Source: Desulfovibrionaceae bacterium
GTDB lineage: Bacteria > Desulfobacterota > Desulfovibrionia > Desulfovibrionales > Desulfovibrionaceae
Assembly (NCBI GenBank): GCA_009783025.1
Contig: WRHY01000001.1
Coordinates: forward strand, 1-64,000
Reading direction: 5' to 3'
Length of the DNA: 64,000 nucleotides
Shown one piece after another: positions 26,230-36,118 of this stretch. The position numbers were made by a program, and so were the translations under genes. Positions within the stretch are counted from its first letter, which is position 1. Each line of letters starts with the position of its first letter. The notes beneath the pieces were generated by a model. The model did not search any database and had not been told where the DNA came from. It saw nothing but the letters and a program-made list of their open reading frames with translations.

Positions 26230-28533
26230 ATGGCCACAAAAATAGGCGTATATTTTGACCAGTCCGCCATCGGCGGCGGCCTCGACGTTGAGGCCCTGGC
26301 CGAAGGGGTGGAAAATCGCTGGAGCGACCTTGCCCTGGTGGTGAAAATCTTCCCCATACTGGCGGACGAAGCGGCCCGTAAGGAAATCGAGGCCGATATA
26401 GAGGAAAACGAGCTTGACGGCGTGGCCCTGTGCGGCGCCTCCGCCAGGGTGGACTGGGATCTGTACCGTTTTGAAGGCGTGCAGGTGGAGCGCATCTCCC
26501 TGCGTGAAGGCTGCGTCATGGCCTACCAAAACCCGGACGGTTCCCCGCTTGAAGGCTCCCTGGAAGCGGGCGACGCGCCGGATCTGCTCAGGCTCATGGC
26601 TGTCGATTACGTCAACATGGGCATCATCAAGCTTTCCAAGACCAACAATCCCAACCCTGAAGACCTGAACAGCACCAAACGCGTGCTGGTGCTCGGCGGC
26701 GGGTTTGCCGGGATGAACGCGGCCCTGGCCGCGTCCAGGGCCGGAACTCCGGTTACCCTGGTAGAAAAGGAAACCGAGCTTGGCGGACGAGCCCGTAACT
26801 TCCTCAAGACTATCCCCTTGAAAGCCCCGCACGAAAAGGCCCACGATCTGGATCTTGCAGGCCTGATCGCCGAGCTTGAAAGCGATTCCAACATCACCGT
26901 GTGCAAGGGCAGTACCCTGACCTGCCTGGCCGGAGCGCCGGGACAATACCTGGCGACCATCAGCGGTCCTTCCGGCGCGCAGGACGTGGAAGTCGGCGCG
27001 GCCGTGCTGGCCACGGGCTGGCAGCCGCTGGACAACAAGTTTCTCGCGCCCTTTGGCTACGGCATTTCCCCCAACGTGGTCACGAGCGCGGAATTTGAAC
27101 TCATGGCCAAGAAAGGTGAACTGAAAGCCAAACGCGTGGCCTTTCTTTTGGACACCAAGATGTGCGCATCCTGCGACGCGGGCCTTCCCACCGAGCCGGA
27201 CGAGCCTGTGGAACCACCCTACCCCCCCAAGTCCACGGACGTGGCCGCTTCAGACCCCAGCGCCGACGAGGAAAAGCCCTTTGTCTATGAAGATATGGAA
27301 AGCGCCCGCCACCTGCCTTACAGCAACGCCGTAAGCAGCGTGGTGGCCCTGAAGCAGGCCGGATACGTGGCTGATCTGGCCGATGACGCCGTGGCCTACA
27401 TCATTTATGACAGCATGGTAGTGCAGGGCGTGCATGAGCGTTTCTACAAGGCCGCTCAGGACAATCCCTCGATCATGCTCACCAAGGGCGATGTGCGGGG
27501 AGTGGCTGTCGAAGGCGACAGCCTGGTGGTGCGCGCGGACAATACCCTGATCGGCGCCTCCATTGAACTGGCAGTGGACATGGTGGTCCTGCCCACGGGT
27601 ATCGTGCCCAGCACGGCCAAGGAACCGATCATGCAGTTTGCCTATCGCCAGGGTCCGGCCTTCCCGGATCTCTCGCTGTTTGACGGCTACGCGGATTCCA
27701 ACTACATCTGCTTCCCGTATGAAACCCGGCGCACGGGCGTGTACGCGGCAGGCTGCGTGCGCCAGCCCATGACCCTGGACGCGGCCCTGGAAGACGCCAA
27801 CGGCGCGGCCCTGAAGGCCATTCAGTGCATTGAGTCCGTGAACAGGGGCGTGGCCGTGCACCCGCGTTCGGGCGACCTTTCCTACCCGGTATTCAACTTT
27901 ACCCGCTGCACCCAGTGCAAGCGTTGTACGGAAGAATGCCCCTTCGGCGCTCTGGATGATGACGAAAAAGGAACCCCGAAGCCCAACCCCTCGCGTTGCC
28001 GTCGCTGCGGCACCTGTATGGGAGCCTGTCCTGAGCGGGTTATCTCCTTTGACAACTATCACGTTGACCAGATCGGGTCCATGATCCGGGATATCAAAGT
28101 ACCGGATGACATGAACAAGGGCGGCCCCCGGGTCGTGATTCTGGCCTGCGAAAACGACGCCTTGCCCGCCTTTGACATGGCGGCCATGCGCGGCCAACCC
28201 TGGAGCCCCTATGTGCGCATCATCCCGGTGCGCTGCCTGGGTTCGGTCAACGCCATCTGGATCGCGGACGCCATGAGCAAAGGCATTGACGGCGTCATGC
28301 TCATGGGTTGCAAATACGGTGATGATTACCAGTGCCACTTTGTGAAGGGTTCTGAAATCTGTAACCGCCGTAAGGAAAACATCGCGGAAACCCTTGACCG
28401 TCTTGGCATTGAACCTGACCGTGTGGCCCAATACCAGATGGCGATCGACGAATACAATGACGTGCCCGCCATAGTGGATAAGTTCATGAAAATGATCTTT
28501 GAAAAGGGCCCCAACCCGTTCAAGGGCTACTAG
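26230..28533 (+). CDS. qmoB: QmoB, HdrA/MvhD-like flavin and iron-sulfur subunit
   Basis: A 767-residue cytoplasmic subunit of Qmo. After an N-terminal segment with HdrA-like character, the FAD fold VLVLGGGFAGMNAALAA begins near residue 155. Two [4Fe-4S] clusters, CTQCKRCTEECPFG and CRRCGTCMGACPERV, lie near 560-605. The last 150 residues are MvhD-like, including VRCLGSVNAIWIADAM and LMGCKYGDDYQCHF, which in hydrogenase/heterodisulfide reductase systems bind a [2Fe-2S] cluster. Together with QmoA it resembles an electron-bifurcating HdrA pair. qmoC follows after 13 bases. Confidence 0.95.
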   Translation: MATKIGVYFDQSAIGGGLDVEALAEGVENRWSDLALVVKIFPILADEAARKEIEADIEENELDGVALCGASARVDWDLYRFEGVQVERISLREGCVMAYQNPDGSPLEGSLEAGDAPDLLRLMAVDYVNMGIIKLSKTNNPNPEDLNSTKRVLVLGGGFAGMNAALAASRAGTPVTLVEKETELGGRARNFLKTIPLKAPHEKAHDLDLAGLIAELESDSNITVCKGSTLTCLAGAPGQYLATISGPSGAQDVEVGAAVLATGWQPLDNKFLAPFGYGISPNVVTSAEFELMAKKGELKAKRVAFLLDTKMCASCDAGLPTEPDEPVEPPYPPKSTDVAASDPSADEEKPFVYEDMESARHLPYSNAVSSVVALKQAGYVADLADDAVAYIIYDSMVVQGVHERFYKAAQDNPSIMLTKGDVRGVAVEGDSLVVRADNTLIGASIELAVDMVVLPTGIVPSTAKEPIMQFAYRQGPAFPDLSLFDGYADSNYICFPYETRRTGVYAAGCVRQPMTLDAALEDANGAALKAIQCIESVNRGVAVHPRSGDLSYPVFNFTRCTQCKRCTEECPFGALDDDEKGTPKPNPSRCRRCGTCMGACPERVISFDNYHVDQIGSMIRDIKVPDDMNKGGPRVVILACENDALPAFDMAAMRGQPWSPYVRIIPVRCLGSVNAIWIADAMSKGIDGVMLMGCKYGDDYQCHFVKGSEICNRRKENIAETLDRLGIEPDRVAQYQMAIDEYNDVPAIVDKFMKMIFEKGPNPFKGY

Positions 28534-28546
28534 GAGGAGATGGAAC

Positions 28547-29743
28547 ATGGCACAACCTTTACGCATAGAACCGGATGTTCAGTTCATACGCGAACTGCAG
28601 GCGGCCGGCGGGGAGTCGCTGAAAAAGTGCTACCAGTGCGCTACCTGCAGCGTGGTCTGCCCCATCTCGCCCGCCAACGATCCCTATCCGCGCAAGGAAA
28701 TGATTTGGGCGCAGTGGGGTCTTAAGGACAAGCTGGAAACTGACCCGGATGTGTGGCTCTGCCACAACTGCGGACAATGCTCCGACCTGTGCCCGCGCGG
28801 CGCAAAACCGGCGGATCTGATGTCAGCCATGCGCAACATGGCCTACCAGAAGCTGATTCCCGGTTCGGCCATAGGCGGCTGGATGAGCTCGGCCAAGGGC
28901 CTGCCCATGCTGATCGGCATTCCGGCCGTGATCTTCGCGGTTATCTGGGCCATCATGGCCGCGGTCAACTTCGGCGGCTGGTACGGCGGCGGCAGCATCT
29001 TCCCCACCGGCACCGTCGTGCCGGGCAAGGTCTTCTACGGCGACTATACCATTGACCCGCTGTTCATCCTGGTCACCATTTTCGTGCTGGTCTCCTTCTA
29101 TAAGGGAGTGAAAAACCTGATTGCGGCCGTCGGCCCGCAGGGCACGACCATGATGCTGGGCAAGAAGAAAGGCCTGCTGACCTGCCTGCTTGAGGTCATC
29201 TTCCTGGAAATTCTGCCCCACAGCAAGTTTGCCGAATGCGGCGACGCCGAGGAAAAGAAGTGCCGCAAGATCGGCCACATGTGTCTGATCTTCGGCTTCA
29301 TAAGCCTGGCCATTGTGACCGGCACGATTGCGCTGGGCCACTGGGGAGGAAGAATACCGGGCCTGGAATTCATCTACATTTCAACTCCGCTGCCCCTCAT
29401 CAATCCGATCAAGATTCTGGCCCAGATCGGTATGGTGCTCCTGTTGGTGGGGCTGACCCTGCTGACCCTGCGCCGCAAGGCGCTGGACCCGGCCAAGCAG
29501 ACCTCCAACTTCTATGACTGGTACTTAATCGGCGTGATCTGGGTGGTTGCTCTGACCGGCATGTTTACCCAGTTCTTCCGTCTGGCCGACTGGGCTGTGC
29601 TTACCTATCTGGTGTACTACCTGCACCTGGTGTCGGTATTCATGCTCATCGCCTATCTGCCTTGGTCCAAGCTGGGGCACTTGGTATACAGGACTGCGGT
29701 GATCACCTATATCCGGTATATGGGACGCCAGGCCGTCCGGTAG
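28547..29743 (+). CDS. qmoC: QmoC, membrane cytochrome b and iron-sulfur subunit
   Basis: A 398-residue subunit that anchors Qmo in the membrane and meets the quinone pool. The N terminus is HdrC-like with two clusters, CYQCATCSVVCP and CHNCGQCSDLCP. From about residue 115 there are around six hydrophobic helices of the HdrE/NarI heme b type, for example IPAVIFAVIWAIMAAV and the histidine-bearing YLVYYLHLVSVFMLIAY. I use ATG 28547, after TAGGAGGAGATGGAAC, rather than an in-frame ATG 48 bases upstream inside qmoB. It ends 90 bases before qmoD. Confidence 0.95.
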   Translation: MAQPLRIEPDVQFIRELQAAGGESLKKCYQCATCSVVCPISPANDPYPRKEMIWAQWGLKDKLETDPDVWLCHNCGQCSDLCPRGAKPADLMSAMRNMAYQKLIPGSAIGGWMSSAKGLPMLIGIPAVIFAVIWAIMAAVNFGGWYGGGSIFPTGTVVPGKVFYGDYTIDPLFILVTIFVLVSFYKGVKNLIAAVGPQGTTMMLGKKKGLLTCLLEVIFLEILPHSKFAECGDAEEKKCRKIGHMCLIFGFISLAIVTGTIALGHWGGRIPGLEFIYISTPLPLINPIKILAQIGMVLLLVGLTLLTLRRKALDPAKQTSNFYDWYLIGVIWVVALTGMFTQFFRLADWAVLTYLVYYLHLVSVFMLIAYLPWSKLGHLVYRTAVITYIRYMGRQAVR

Positions 29744-29833
29744 AAACTATTTTCGGCAAATGAACCAGGGTGTGGCGCAAACGGCCCGCACCTTCCAGAG
29801 ATACAGAATTTGGATTCGACTAGGAGGCTCACA

Positions 29834-30586
29834 ATGTCTGATGAAGGACGCAGAGTTTTTCCCATGGAAACCGCCCTTGGCGTGGTAGCCGGTAAAGGCG
29901 GCGAGGATGTGCTTGATTTTATGGGCTATGCCGTAGGCCGCAGCGTGTGCGACGACTGCCGTCCGGCCTTAAGTCCGATGGTCAAAGGCTGGCTCTATTC
30001 CCTGAACCCGGACTTCATGAAGGCCGAGTTCGACGAACACATCAGCTATGACACCTGGGTGGGCGAGCAGAAACGCAAGTTCGGCGACAACCTGTCCGTT
30101 CCGCCCATGCCGGAGCGTGAACTGGCGGGCATCAACACGCTGATTGAAACCGTGGAAGCCGCCAAACAACTGGCTGAAGACAAGGAAGCCGAGGCTGATG
30201 AAGCCAACGCGGCCACGGATGCGGCCAATGCCGAAATCAAGGCCTTGACCCCGTTCAAGAAAAAGGCCGAAGACCTTGAAGCCAAGCTGGCCCAGCTTGA
30301 GGAAAAGAACAAGGCTCTTGCCGCTGAAGTGGCCGAGTTGAAGGAAAAGCTGGCTGCCTTTGACGGCAAAGTGGCCATTGATGAGAAGGAAATCGAGAAA
30401 AGCGTCAAGGATATCGTCACCCGCGCGGTGGGCTCCATTGCTGCCGCAGGCGGCGCGGTTGCCGCAGCCGCTGAAGGTGGAGACGCCGCTGCTGCGGATC
30501 TTGACTCCGGTTTTTCTTCCGACGCCGTGCCCGACACCTTTGGCTTCGGCGCTTCCGGCGCCAGCGACGACGGTTTTGGTTTCTAG
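29834..30586 (+). CDS. qmoD: QmoD, conserved protein of the qmo operon (DVU0851 type)
   Basis: A 250-residue protein in the position of DVU0851 of D. vulgaris, the last gene of the qmo operon, which genetic work has linked to sulfate reduction. Residues 1 to about 105 are a compact domain with DVLDFMGYAVGRSVCDDC, whose two cysteines (CDDC) could bind metal or act in redox. About 110-200 is a long coiled coil (KKKAEDLEAKLAQLEEKNKA). The end is Ala/Gly/Asp-rich and disordered, finishing in DDGFGF. There is no signal peptide or membrane segment. TAGGAGGCTCACA precedes ATG 29834. Its molecular role is unknown. Confidence 0.8.
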   Translation: MSDEGRRVFPMETALGVVAGKGGEDVLDFMGYAVGRSVCDDCRPALSPMVKGWLYSLNPDFMKAEFDEHISYDTWVGEQKRKFGDNLSVPPMPERELAGINTLIETVEAAKQLAEDKEAEADEANAATDAANAEIKALTPFKKKAEDLEAKLAQLEEKNKALAAEVAELKEKLAAFDGKVAIDEKEIEKSVKDIVTRAVGSIAAAGGAVAAAAEGGDAAAADLDSGFSSDAVPDTFGFGASGASDDGFGF

Positions 30587-30605
30587 GGGCTGGAACTATT
30601 AATTC

Positions 30606-30719
30606 CTGAGGGGGCTCTGCCCCCTCAGACTCCCCCGGCAGGGGAAATGATTTCCCCTGCACCCCTCATACCCGAAAAACGGCTCCAGACCATCTGATGG
30701 TCTGGAGCCGTTTCATTTT
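30606..30719. repeat. Composite hairpin repeat, copy B, ending in a strong terminator
   Basis: CTGAGGGGGC pairs with GCCCCCTCAG (30606-30628), GCAGGGGAAAT pairs with its complement (30638-30660), and an A-preceded stem of about 17 bp, AAACGGCTCCAGACCATC with its complement (about 30677-30713), ends in CATTTTA. The last hairpin is the likely terminator of the qmo operon. The first two modules match those of copy A in order and spacer sequence; the third differs in its stem. Confidence 0.75.
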
Positions 30720-30816
30720 AAATACCGCCAAGTTGTTGGAGAAGCAGTAAAAACAGGGACTGGTCAATGCCTGTAATGTACGTTATGCAGTTAAAAGGGC
30801 GAGGGGAGGCAAAAAG

Positions 30817-33800
30817 ATGGGCCACACCAAAGCGAAGAAACAGCACCAGGAACAACTGCTGCATGCGGTCAACAGCGCGGCCGCTGTGTTGCTTGCGCCG
30901 GCGGGCGAGAAAGATTTCAAGGCCTCGCTGTTGGAAGGCATGGAAATCATAGGCCGCTGCGTGGCCGTTGACCGTATCTGTATTTGGCGCAACGAGACGA
31001 TCGACGGCGTTTTTTATTATGCCAGTCAGTTTCACTGGCTGAGCGATGTCGCCCGGTGGGAAAAGCCCATTATGGAGCGCCCTTATGGCGAGAATCCTGA
31101 ATGGAAGAAAAAATTCTTGCGGGATGAATATATAAATGGGCCGGTTTCCAGCCTGACGCAGCAGGAGCAAGCCATACTGAAGCCTCAGGGCGTGAAGTCC
31201 CTTTTGGCGATACCACTCTATTTGCAGGGGCAGTTTTACGGTTTTTTCAGTTTTGATGACTGCCGTCGGGAGCGTACCTTTACGGAGGACGAGGTTGACA
31301 TTCTGCGTTCCGCGGGCTTGATGATGGTCAGCGCCATAAACCGCAACGCGCAGGCCGCGCTGCTCCAGACAGTGAACCGCGCGGCGTCCGTGCTGCTTGC
31401 CACGGAGAACGAGAGAGGCTTTGAGGCATCGCTCCTCGAAGGCATGGAACTCCTGGGCCGTTGCGTTGGCGTTGACCGTATTCATATTTGGCGCAACGAG
31501 ACGATAGCCGGCGCCCTTTACTATGTCCGGCATTATGCCTGGGTTAACAGCGTCGGCCGGCAAGGAAAGCTCATTCGTACCAAGATACGGCGTCCATATA
31601 GCGCAAGCCCTGGATGGGAAGACAGGTTTTTGCGGAGTGAATGCATAAACGGACCGTTCTCCGGCCTGTCGCGGCATGAACAGAATTTGATGAAACGCCA
31701 CGACATAAAGTCCCTCTTAATAATCCCGGTGCATTTACAGGAACATTTCTGGGGCTTTGTCAGCTTTGGCGACTGCTGTCAGGAGCGCGCCTTTACAGAG
31801 GATGAGGTCAACATCCTGCGTTCCGCGAGTTTGATGATGATCAGCGCTGTGAACCGCTACGAGCAAGCGCTTAAAATTCGCGAGGCCCATGAGCACGCGA
31901 AGCTTTTGCTGGATGCGACGCCTCTGGTCTCGCAACTATGGGATAGGGACGGCCGTATCTTTTACTGCAATGAGGAAGCCTTCAAGGTATTCAAGCTGCA
32001 AAGTAAACAGGAGTATATAGACCGGTTTTACGACCTCTCGCCGGAATATCAGCCCGACGGCCAGCTTTCTTTTGTAAAGATCGCCATGAATAACGTAAGA
32101 GTGCTTAAAGAGGGCAAATACGTCTTTGAATGGATGCACCAACTGCCGGACGGTACACCGATGCCGTCGGAAATCACGCTTGTTCGCGTCAGGTATGGAG
32201 ACGACTACGCTGTCGCGGGATATATGAGGGATTTGCGTGAACATAAACAAATGATGCATGAAATCGAGCAGCGGGACCATATGCTGCATGCGATGAACCG
32301 TGCTGCCGCTATTCTGCTCCAGCCGGAATCCGAGGCCTTTGGGGACGACTTGTATCGCTGTATGGGCATGATGGCCGAGGCCGCGAGCGCTGACCGCGTG
32401 TATGTCTGGAAAAATTACACAACTGACGGCAAGCTTTACTGCGCCCAATTGTATGAATGGTCGGAAGGCGCCGAGCCGCAACAGGACAATGATTTTACAA
32501 TGAATATCGCGTACAGCGAACGCATTCCGGGATGGGAGAAAACGCTGTCGAGCGGGCATTGCATTAACAGCCTGGTGCGCGACATGTCTTCGACAGTACA
32601 GGCGCAGCTTTCCGCGCAAGGTATATTATCCATTTTTGTGGCGCCGGTATTTGTGCGGGATCAATTCTGGGGCTTTATCGGGTATGACGATTGCCACCGT
32701 GAACGGCTGTTTTCCGAAAACGAACAAGCGATCCTGCGCTCCGGCGGCCTCTTGATCGTCAACGCTCTGCTGCGCAACGACAATGTCATGGAAATGATCC
32801 GGTTGCAGGCGGAACTCGAGGCCGCGCTGAAAGAAGCGCAAAAGGCCAACCGCGCCAAAAGCAACTTTCTGGCCAACATGAGCCATGAAATGCGTACTCC
32901 TCTTAATGCCATTATCGGTTTGTCCGAACTGGCTCTGGAATCCGGAGAGACAAAAGGAGAGAGCTGGCTGAATCTTGAAAAGATATCCAATGCCGGCAGA
33001 ACCCTTCTCAGCACGGTCAATGATATCCTGGATATTTCCAAAATAGAGGCGGGGAAGTTTGAGCTTGCCCCCAGTGAGTACGATATTCCCAGCCTGATCA
33101 ACGATACCATTACCCAAAGCGCCATGCACAGAGGCGAAAAGCCCATTCGTTTCATCCTTGACATCGATGAGAATTTGCCTGTGCGTCTTTACGGTGACGA
33201 ATTGAGGATCAAACAGATTTTCAACAATCTTTTGTCCAATGCTTTCAAATATACCCAAGAAGGGATCGTGGAGCTCGGCGTGAGTTGCGCCTCGGAAGGC
33301 GACGCGGTGTGGATGACCGTTCGCGTCAGGGACAGCGGCATCGGCATCCGGCCCAAGGATTTGGACAGGTTGTTTTTCGAATATGCCCAGATGGACAAGG
33401 AGCTCAACCGCAAAATAGAGGGAGTCGGCCTGGGGCTGCCCATCACCAAAAGGATTGTCGAGTTGATGAACGGCTCGATCTCCGTGGAAAGCGAATACGG
33501 CAAGGGCAGCGTTTTCACGGTGCGCTTCCCGCAAACGTTCGTGACCGACGCCGTAATCGGCCCGGAAGTGGCGAGCAGTTTGAAAGGTCTCCGCTTTTCC
33601 GACCAGAAACGCCGCGAAAACTCCCGATTGGTGCGGATCAGTCTGCCCTACGCGCGGGTACTGGTGGTGGACGATGTGCAGACCAACATTGATGTGACCA
33701 AGGGCATGTTGAAACCGTATGGCATGCATGTCGATTCCGCAACCAGCGGCCAACAGGCCATTGACGCCATTCGTGCCGAAAAAGTCCGGTACAACGCCGT

Positions 33801-34722
33801 GTTCATGGATCATATGATGCCCGAAATGGACGGGATAGAAGCCACCAGGATCATCCGGGAGGAAATAGGCACCGAATACGCCAGGACCATACCAATCATC
33901 GCCCTTACAGCCAACGCCATTGTGGGGAACGAAGAAATATTCCTGAGCAAGGGTTTCCAGGCTTTTTTGCCCAAGCCCATTGAAATTGCCCGCCTTGACG
34001 CCATTGTCCGGCAATGGGTGCGGGATAAAGATCTGGAAGCGTCGCTGGCCGGACAACGCACTCACATGGAAGGACAAATGGCCTTGAATCTCCGCAAAGG
34101 GCGGGACAGGCGCGTTGTTGTGAGCAGAAGGAGCGGAATCGACCGGCGGACGCTCGGCAAGAAAGTTGCCGGACTGGATATGAGCAAGGGGGTAAAGCGC
34201 TTTGGCGGTGACGAAGCGTCTTACCTGCACGTTTTGCGCTCCTATGTGGCCAACACTCCTCCCCTGCTTGAGCGGGCCAAAGGAGTAAATAAGGACAATT
34301 TGGCCGATTACGCCATTATGGTGCACGGGATCAAGGGGTCCAGCCGGAGTATCTGCGCGGAAATGGTGGGGGCAAAAGCGGAAGCCCTGGAAAAGGCGGC
34401 CAAGGAAGGAAAGTATGACTTTGTGGCGGCCAACAACGCCGCTTTTATAGAAGCCGTTGAAAAACTTGTCAGTGACCTGGATGCCATGTTCCGGCAAATG
34501 GACTCCATAAACCCGAAGCGTAAACGGGATCGGCCGGACAAGGGCGTGCTGGACAGGCTGCTGGCGGCCTGTGAAGCTTATGACATGGATACGGTGGACA
34601 CGGCCATGACAGAGCTTGAAAGCTACGAATACGAATCTGACGATGGGCTCATGGCCTGGCTGAGAGAAAACGTGGATCGGATGAACTTCACGCAAATCAA
34701 AGAAAGACTTTCGGCTTTGTAG
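30817..34722 (+). CDS. Hybrid sensor histidine kinase (GAF-GAF-PAS-GAF-HK-REC-HPt)
   Basis: A 1301-residue cytoplasmic phosphorelay protein with no membrane segment. Residues about 15-180, 185-350 and 490-665 are three related GAF units, each opening with a pattern like AVNSAAAVLL and carrying DRICIWRNETI or a close variant. A PAS domain (about 355-480, with LWDRDGRIFYCNEEA) lies between the second and third. The kinase core has the H-box FLANMSHEMRTPLNAI, N-box NLLSNAFKY and G-boxes DSGIGI and GLGLPI. A receiver domain follows (VLVVDDVQTNID, aspartate in FMDHMMPEMDG), then an HPt domain with VHGIKGSSR. GGGGAGG precedes the ATG. The signal sensed and the output are unknown; no separate response regulator is adjacent. 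Confidence 0.9.
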   Translation: MGHTKAKKQHQEQLLHAVNSAAAVLLAPAGEKDFKASLLEGMEIIGRCVAVDRICIWRNETIDGVFYYASQFHWLSDVARWEKPIMERPYGENPEWKKKFLRDEYINGPVSSLTQQEQAILKPQGVKSLLAIPLYLQGQFYGFFSFDDCRRERTFTEDEVDILRSAGLMMVSAINRNAQAALLQTVNRAASVLLATENERGFEASLLEGMELLGRCVGVDRIHIWRNETIAGALYYVRHYAWVNSVGRQGKLIRTKIRRPYSASPGWEDRFLRSECINGPFSGLSRHEQNLMKRHDIKSLLIIPVHLQEHFWGFVSFGDCCQERAFTEDEVNILRSASLMMISAVNRYEQALKIREAHEHAKLLLDATPLVSQLWDRDGRIFYCNEEAFKVFKLQSKQEYIDRFYDLSPEYQPDGQLSFVKIAMNNVRVLKEGKYVFEWMHQLPDGTPMPSEITLVRVRYGDDYAVAGYMRDLREHKQMMHEIEQRDHMLHAMNRAAAILLQPESEAFGDDLYRCMGMMAEAASADRVYVWKNYTTDGKLYCAQLYEWSEGAEPQQDNDFTMNIAYSERIPGWEKTLSSGHCINSLVRDMSSTVQAQLSAQGILSIFVAPVFVRDQFWGFIGYDDCHRERLFSENEQAILRSGGLLIVNALLRNDNVMEMIRLQAELEAALKEAQKANRAKSNFLANMSHEMRTPLNAIIGLSELALESGETKGESWLNLEKISNAGRTLLSTVNDILDISKIEAGKFELAPSEYDIPSLINDTITQSAMHRGEKPIRFILDIDENLPVRLYGDELRIKQIFNNLLSNAFKYTQEGIVELGVSCASEGDAVWMTVRVRDSGIGIRPKDLDRLFFEYAQMDKELNRKIEGVGLGLPITKRIVELMNGSISVESEYGKGSVFTVRFPQTFVTDAVIGPEVASSLKGLRFSDQKRRENSRLVRISLPYARVLVVDDVQTNIDVTKGMLKPYGMHVDSATSGQQAIDAIRAEKVRYNAVFMDHMMPEMDGIEATRIIREEIGTEYARTIPIIALTANAIVGNEEIFLSKGFQAFLPKPIEIARLDAIVRQWVRDKDLEASLAGQRTHMEGQMALNLRKGRDRRVVVSRRSGIDRRTLGKKVAGLDMSKGVKRFGGDEASYLHVLRSYVANTPPLLERAKGVNKDNLADYAIMVHGIKGSSRSICAEMVGAKAEALEKAAKEGKYDFVAANNAAFIEAVEKLVSDLDAMFRQMDSINPKRKRDRPDKGVLDRLLAACEAYDMDTVDTAMTELESYEYESDDGLMAWLRENVDRMNFTQIKERLSAL

Positions 34723-34812
34723 AGACTCAACCCGCGTGCCGTTGCGACCCTTACCGGAAGAGTCCGGGGGACAGCGTTCCCTTAGAGGCTGGACAAAGAT
34801 TCAAACTCGAAG

Positions 34813-34911
34813 TATAGTAAAAAACTATATGCGGATTTATTGATATGCAGGATTTGCCTGCATGTCTATTCATTTGCACTAGGGGCTGTTCCCAAATGAG
34901 AAACAGCCCCT
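34813..34911 (+). promoter_or_regulatory. Three stem-loops in the metK leader
   Basis: TATAG/CTATA (34813-34829), ATGCAGG/CCTGCAT (34845-34863) and AGGGGCTGTT/AACAGCCCCT (34881-34911) lie in a row in the 223-base gap before metK. None fits the core of a known SAM riboswitch class. The last one ends 35 bases before the metK ATG and has no T run. Confidence 0.45.
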
Positions 34912-34945
34912 ACGAACCCGTTCTTGATCAGAGAAGGAGTATTTC

Positions 34946-36118
34946 ATGATTCCAGCCAAGGGCAAATATTACTTCACCTCCGAATCCGTGACCGAAGGGC
35001 ACCCGGACAAGGTGGCCGACCAGATTTCCGACGCCGTGCTTGACGCGCTCCTGGCGCAGGATCCGGAGTCCCGTGTGGCCTGCGAGACCCTGGTTACCAC
35101 GGGCATGGCCTTCATCGCCGGTGAAATCACGACCAAAGCCTACGCTGACCTGCCCGAAATCGTGCGCAGCACCATCAAACATATCGGCTATAACAGTTCG
35201 GATATGGGCTTTGACTGGCAGACCTGCGCGGTCATTTCCTCCATTGACAAACAGTCTCCGGATATTGCCCAGGGCGTTGACCGGGTGGTGAACGAAGATC
35301 AGGGCGCGGGCGATCAGGGTATGATGTTCGGCTTTGCCTGTGATGAAACGCCCACGCTCATGCCCGCCCCGATTTACTGGGCGCACCAACTGTCGCAGAA
35401 ACTGACCGCAGTGCGCAAACAGGGCGTGCTCGGGTATTTGCGTCCGGACGGCAAGACGCAGGTGTCTTTTGAATACGTGGACGGCATTCCCAGGCGGATC
35501 AACAACGTGGTCGTGTCCACCCAGCACGCGCCGGAAGTCTCTCAGGCCCAACTGGTGGCCGAAGTGACTGAAAAGGTGATTATTCCCACCTTGCCCGCCA
35601 ACATGTTCAATGCGGCGGACTGTGAAATCTTCATCAACACCACGGGCCGGTTCGTTATCGGCGGCCCCATGGGCGATTGCGGTCTGACCGGGCGTAAAAT
35701 CATTCAGGACACCTATGGCGGCATGGGCCACCACGGCGGGGGCGCATTTTCCGGCAAGGACCCTTCCAAGGTGGATCGTTCCGCTGCCTACATGGCCCGT
35801 TACATTGCCAAGAACGTGGTAGCCTCGGGCCTTGCGCCCAAGTGCGAAGTGCAGATCGCTTACTGCATCGGCGTGGCCAAGCCCGTGTCCGTGCTCTGCT
35901 CTGCCCTGGGTACCGGCCAGGTGCCTGACGAAGTGCTGACCCGCGCGGTCAACGAGGTGTTCGACCTCAGGCCCTATCACATTACCAAACGACTGAACCT
36001 GAAGCGTCCGATTTACGGCAAGTCTTCCTGCTACGGACACTTCGGCCGGGAACTTCCCGAATTTACCTGGGAAAAGACCGATGCTGCGGCTGATCTGAGA
36101 ACCGCGGCCAAGGTTTAG
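34946..36118 (+). CDS. metK: S-adenosylmethionine synthetase
   Basis: A 390-residue methionine adenosyltransferase making SAM from methionine and ATP. Signatures present: [18 protein letters not shown] near the N terminus, [12 protein letters not shown] (the MetK hexapeptide region), [17 protein letters not shown] and [19 protein letters not shown]. The length matches the family. AGAAGGAGTATTTC gives a strong ribosome binding site. The stop codon is the first base of a long hairpin repeat (36118-36264), which may serve as its terminator. Confidence 0.97.
   Translation: MIPAKGKYYFTSESVTEGHPDKVADQISDAVLDALLAQDPESRVACETLVTTGMAFIAGEITTKAYADLPEIVRSTIKHIGYNSSDMGFDWQTCAVISSIDKQSPDIAQGVDRVVNEDQGAGDQGMMFGFACDETPTLMPAPIYWAHQLSQKLTAVRKQGVLGYLRPDGKTQVSFEYVDGIPRRINNVVVSTQHAPEVSQAQLVAEVTEKVIIPTLPANMFNAADCEIFINTTGRFVIGGPMGDCGLTGRKIIQDTYGGMGHHGGGAFSGKDPSKVDRSAAYMARYIAKNVVASGLAPKCEVQIAYCIGVAKPVSVLCSALGTGQVPDEVLTRAVNEVFDLRPYHITKRLNLKRPIYGKSSCYGHFGRELPEFTWEKTDAAADLRTAAKV

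Noticed and set aside
32626..34695. 689-residue frame opposite the hybrid kinase
   Set aside because: The plus strand encodes intact kinase, receiver and HPt domains; the antisense translation shows no protein-like motifs.
34723..34945. SAM riboswitch ahead of metK
   Set aside because: Stem-loops exist but none of the SAM-I, SAM-II, SAM-III or SAH conserved cores could be matched by eye.
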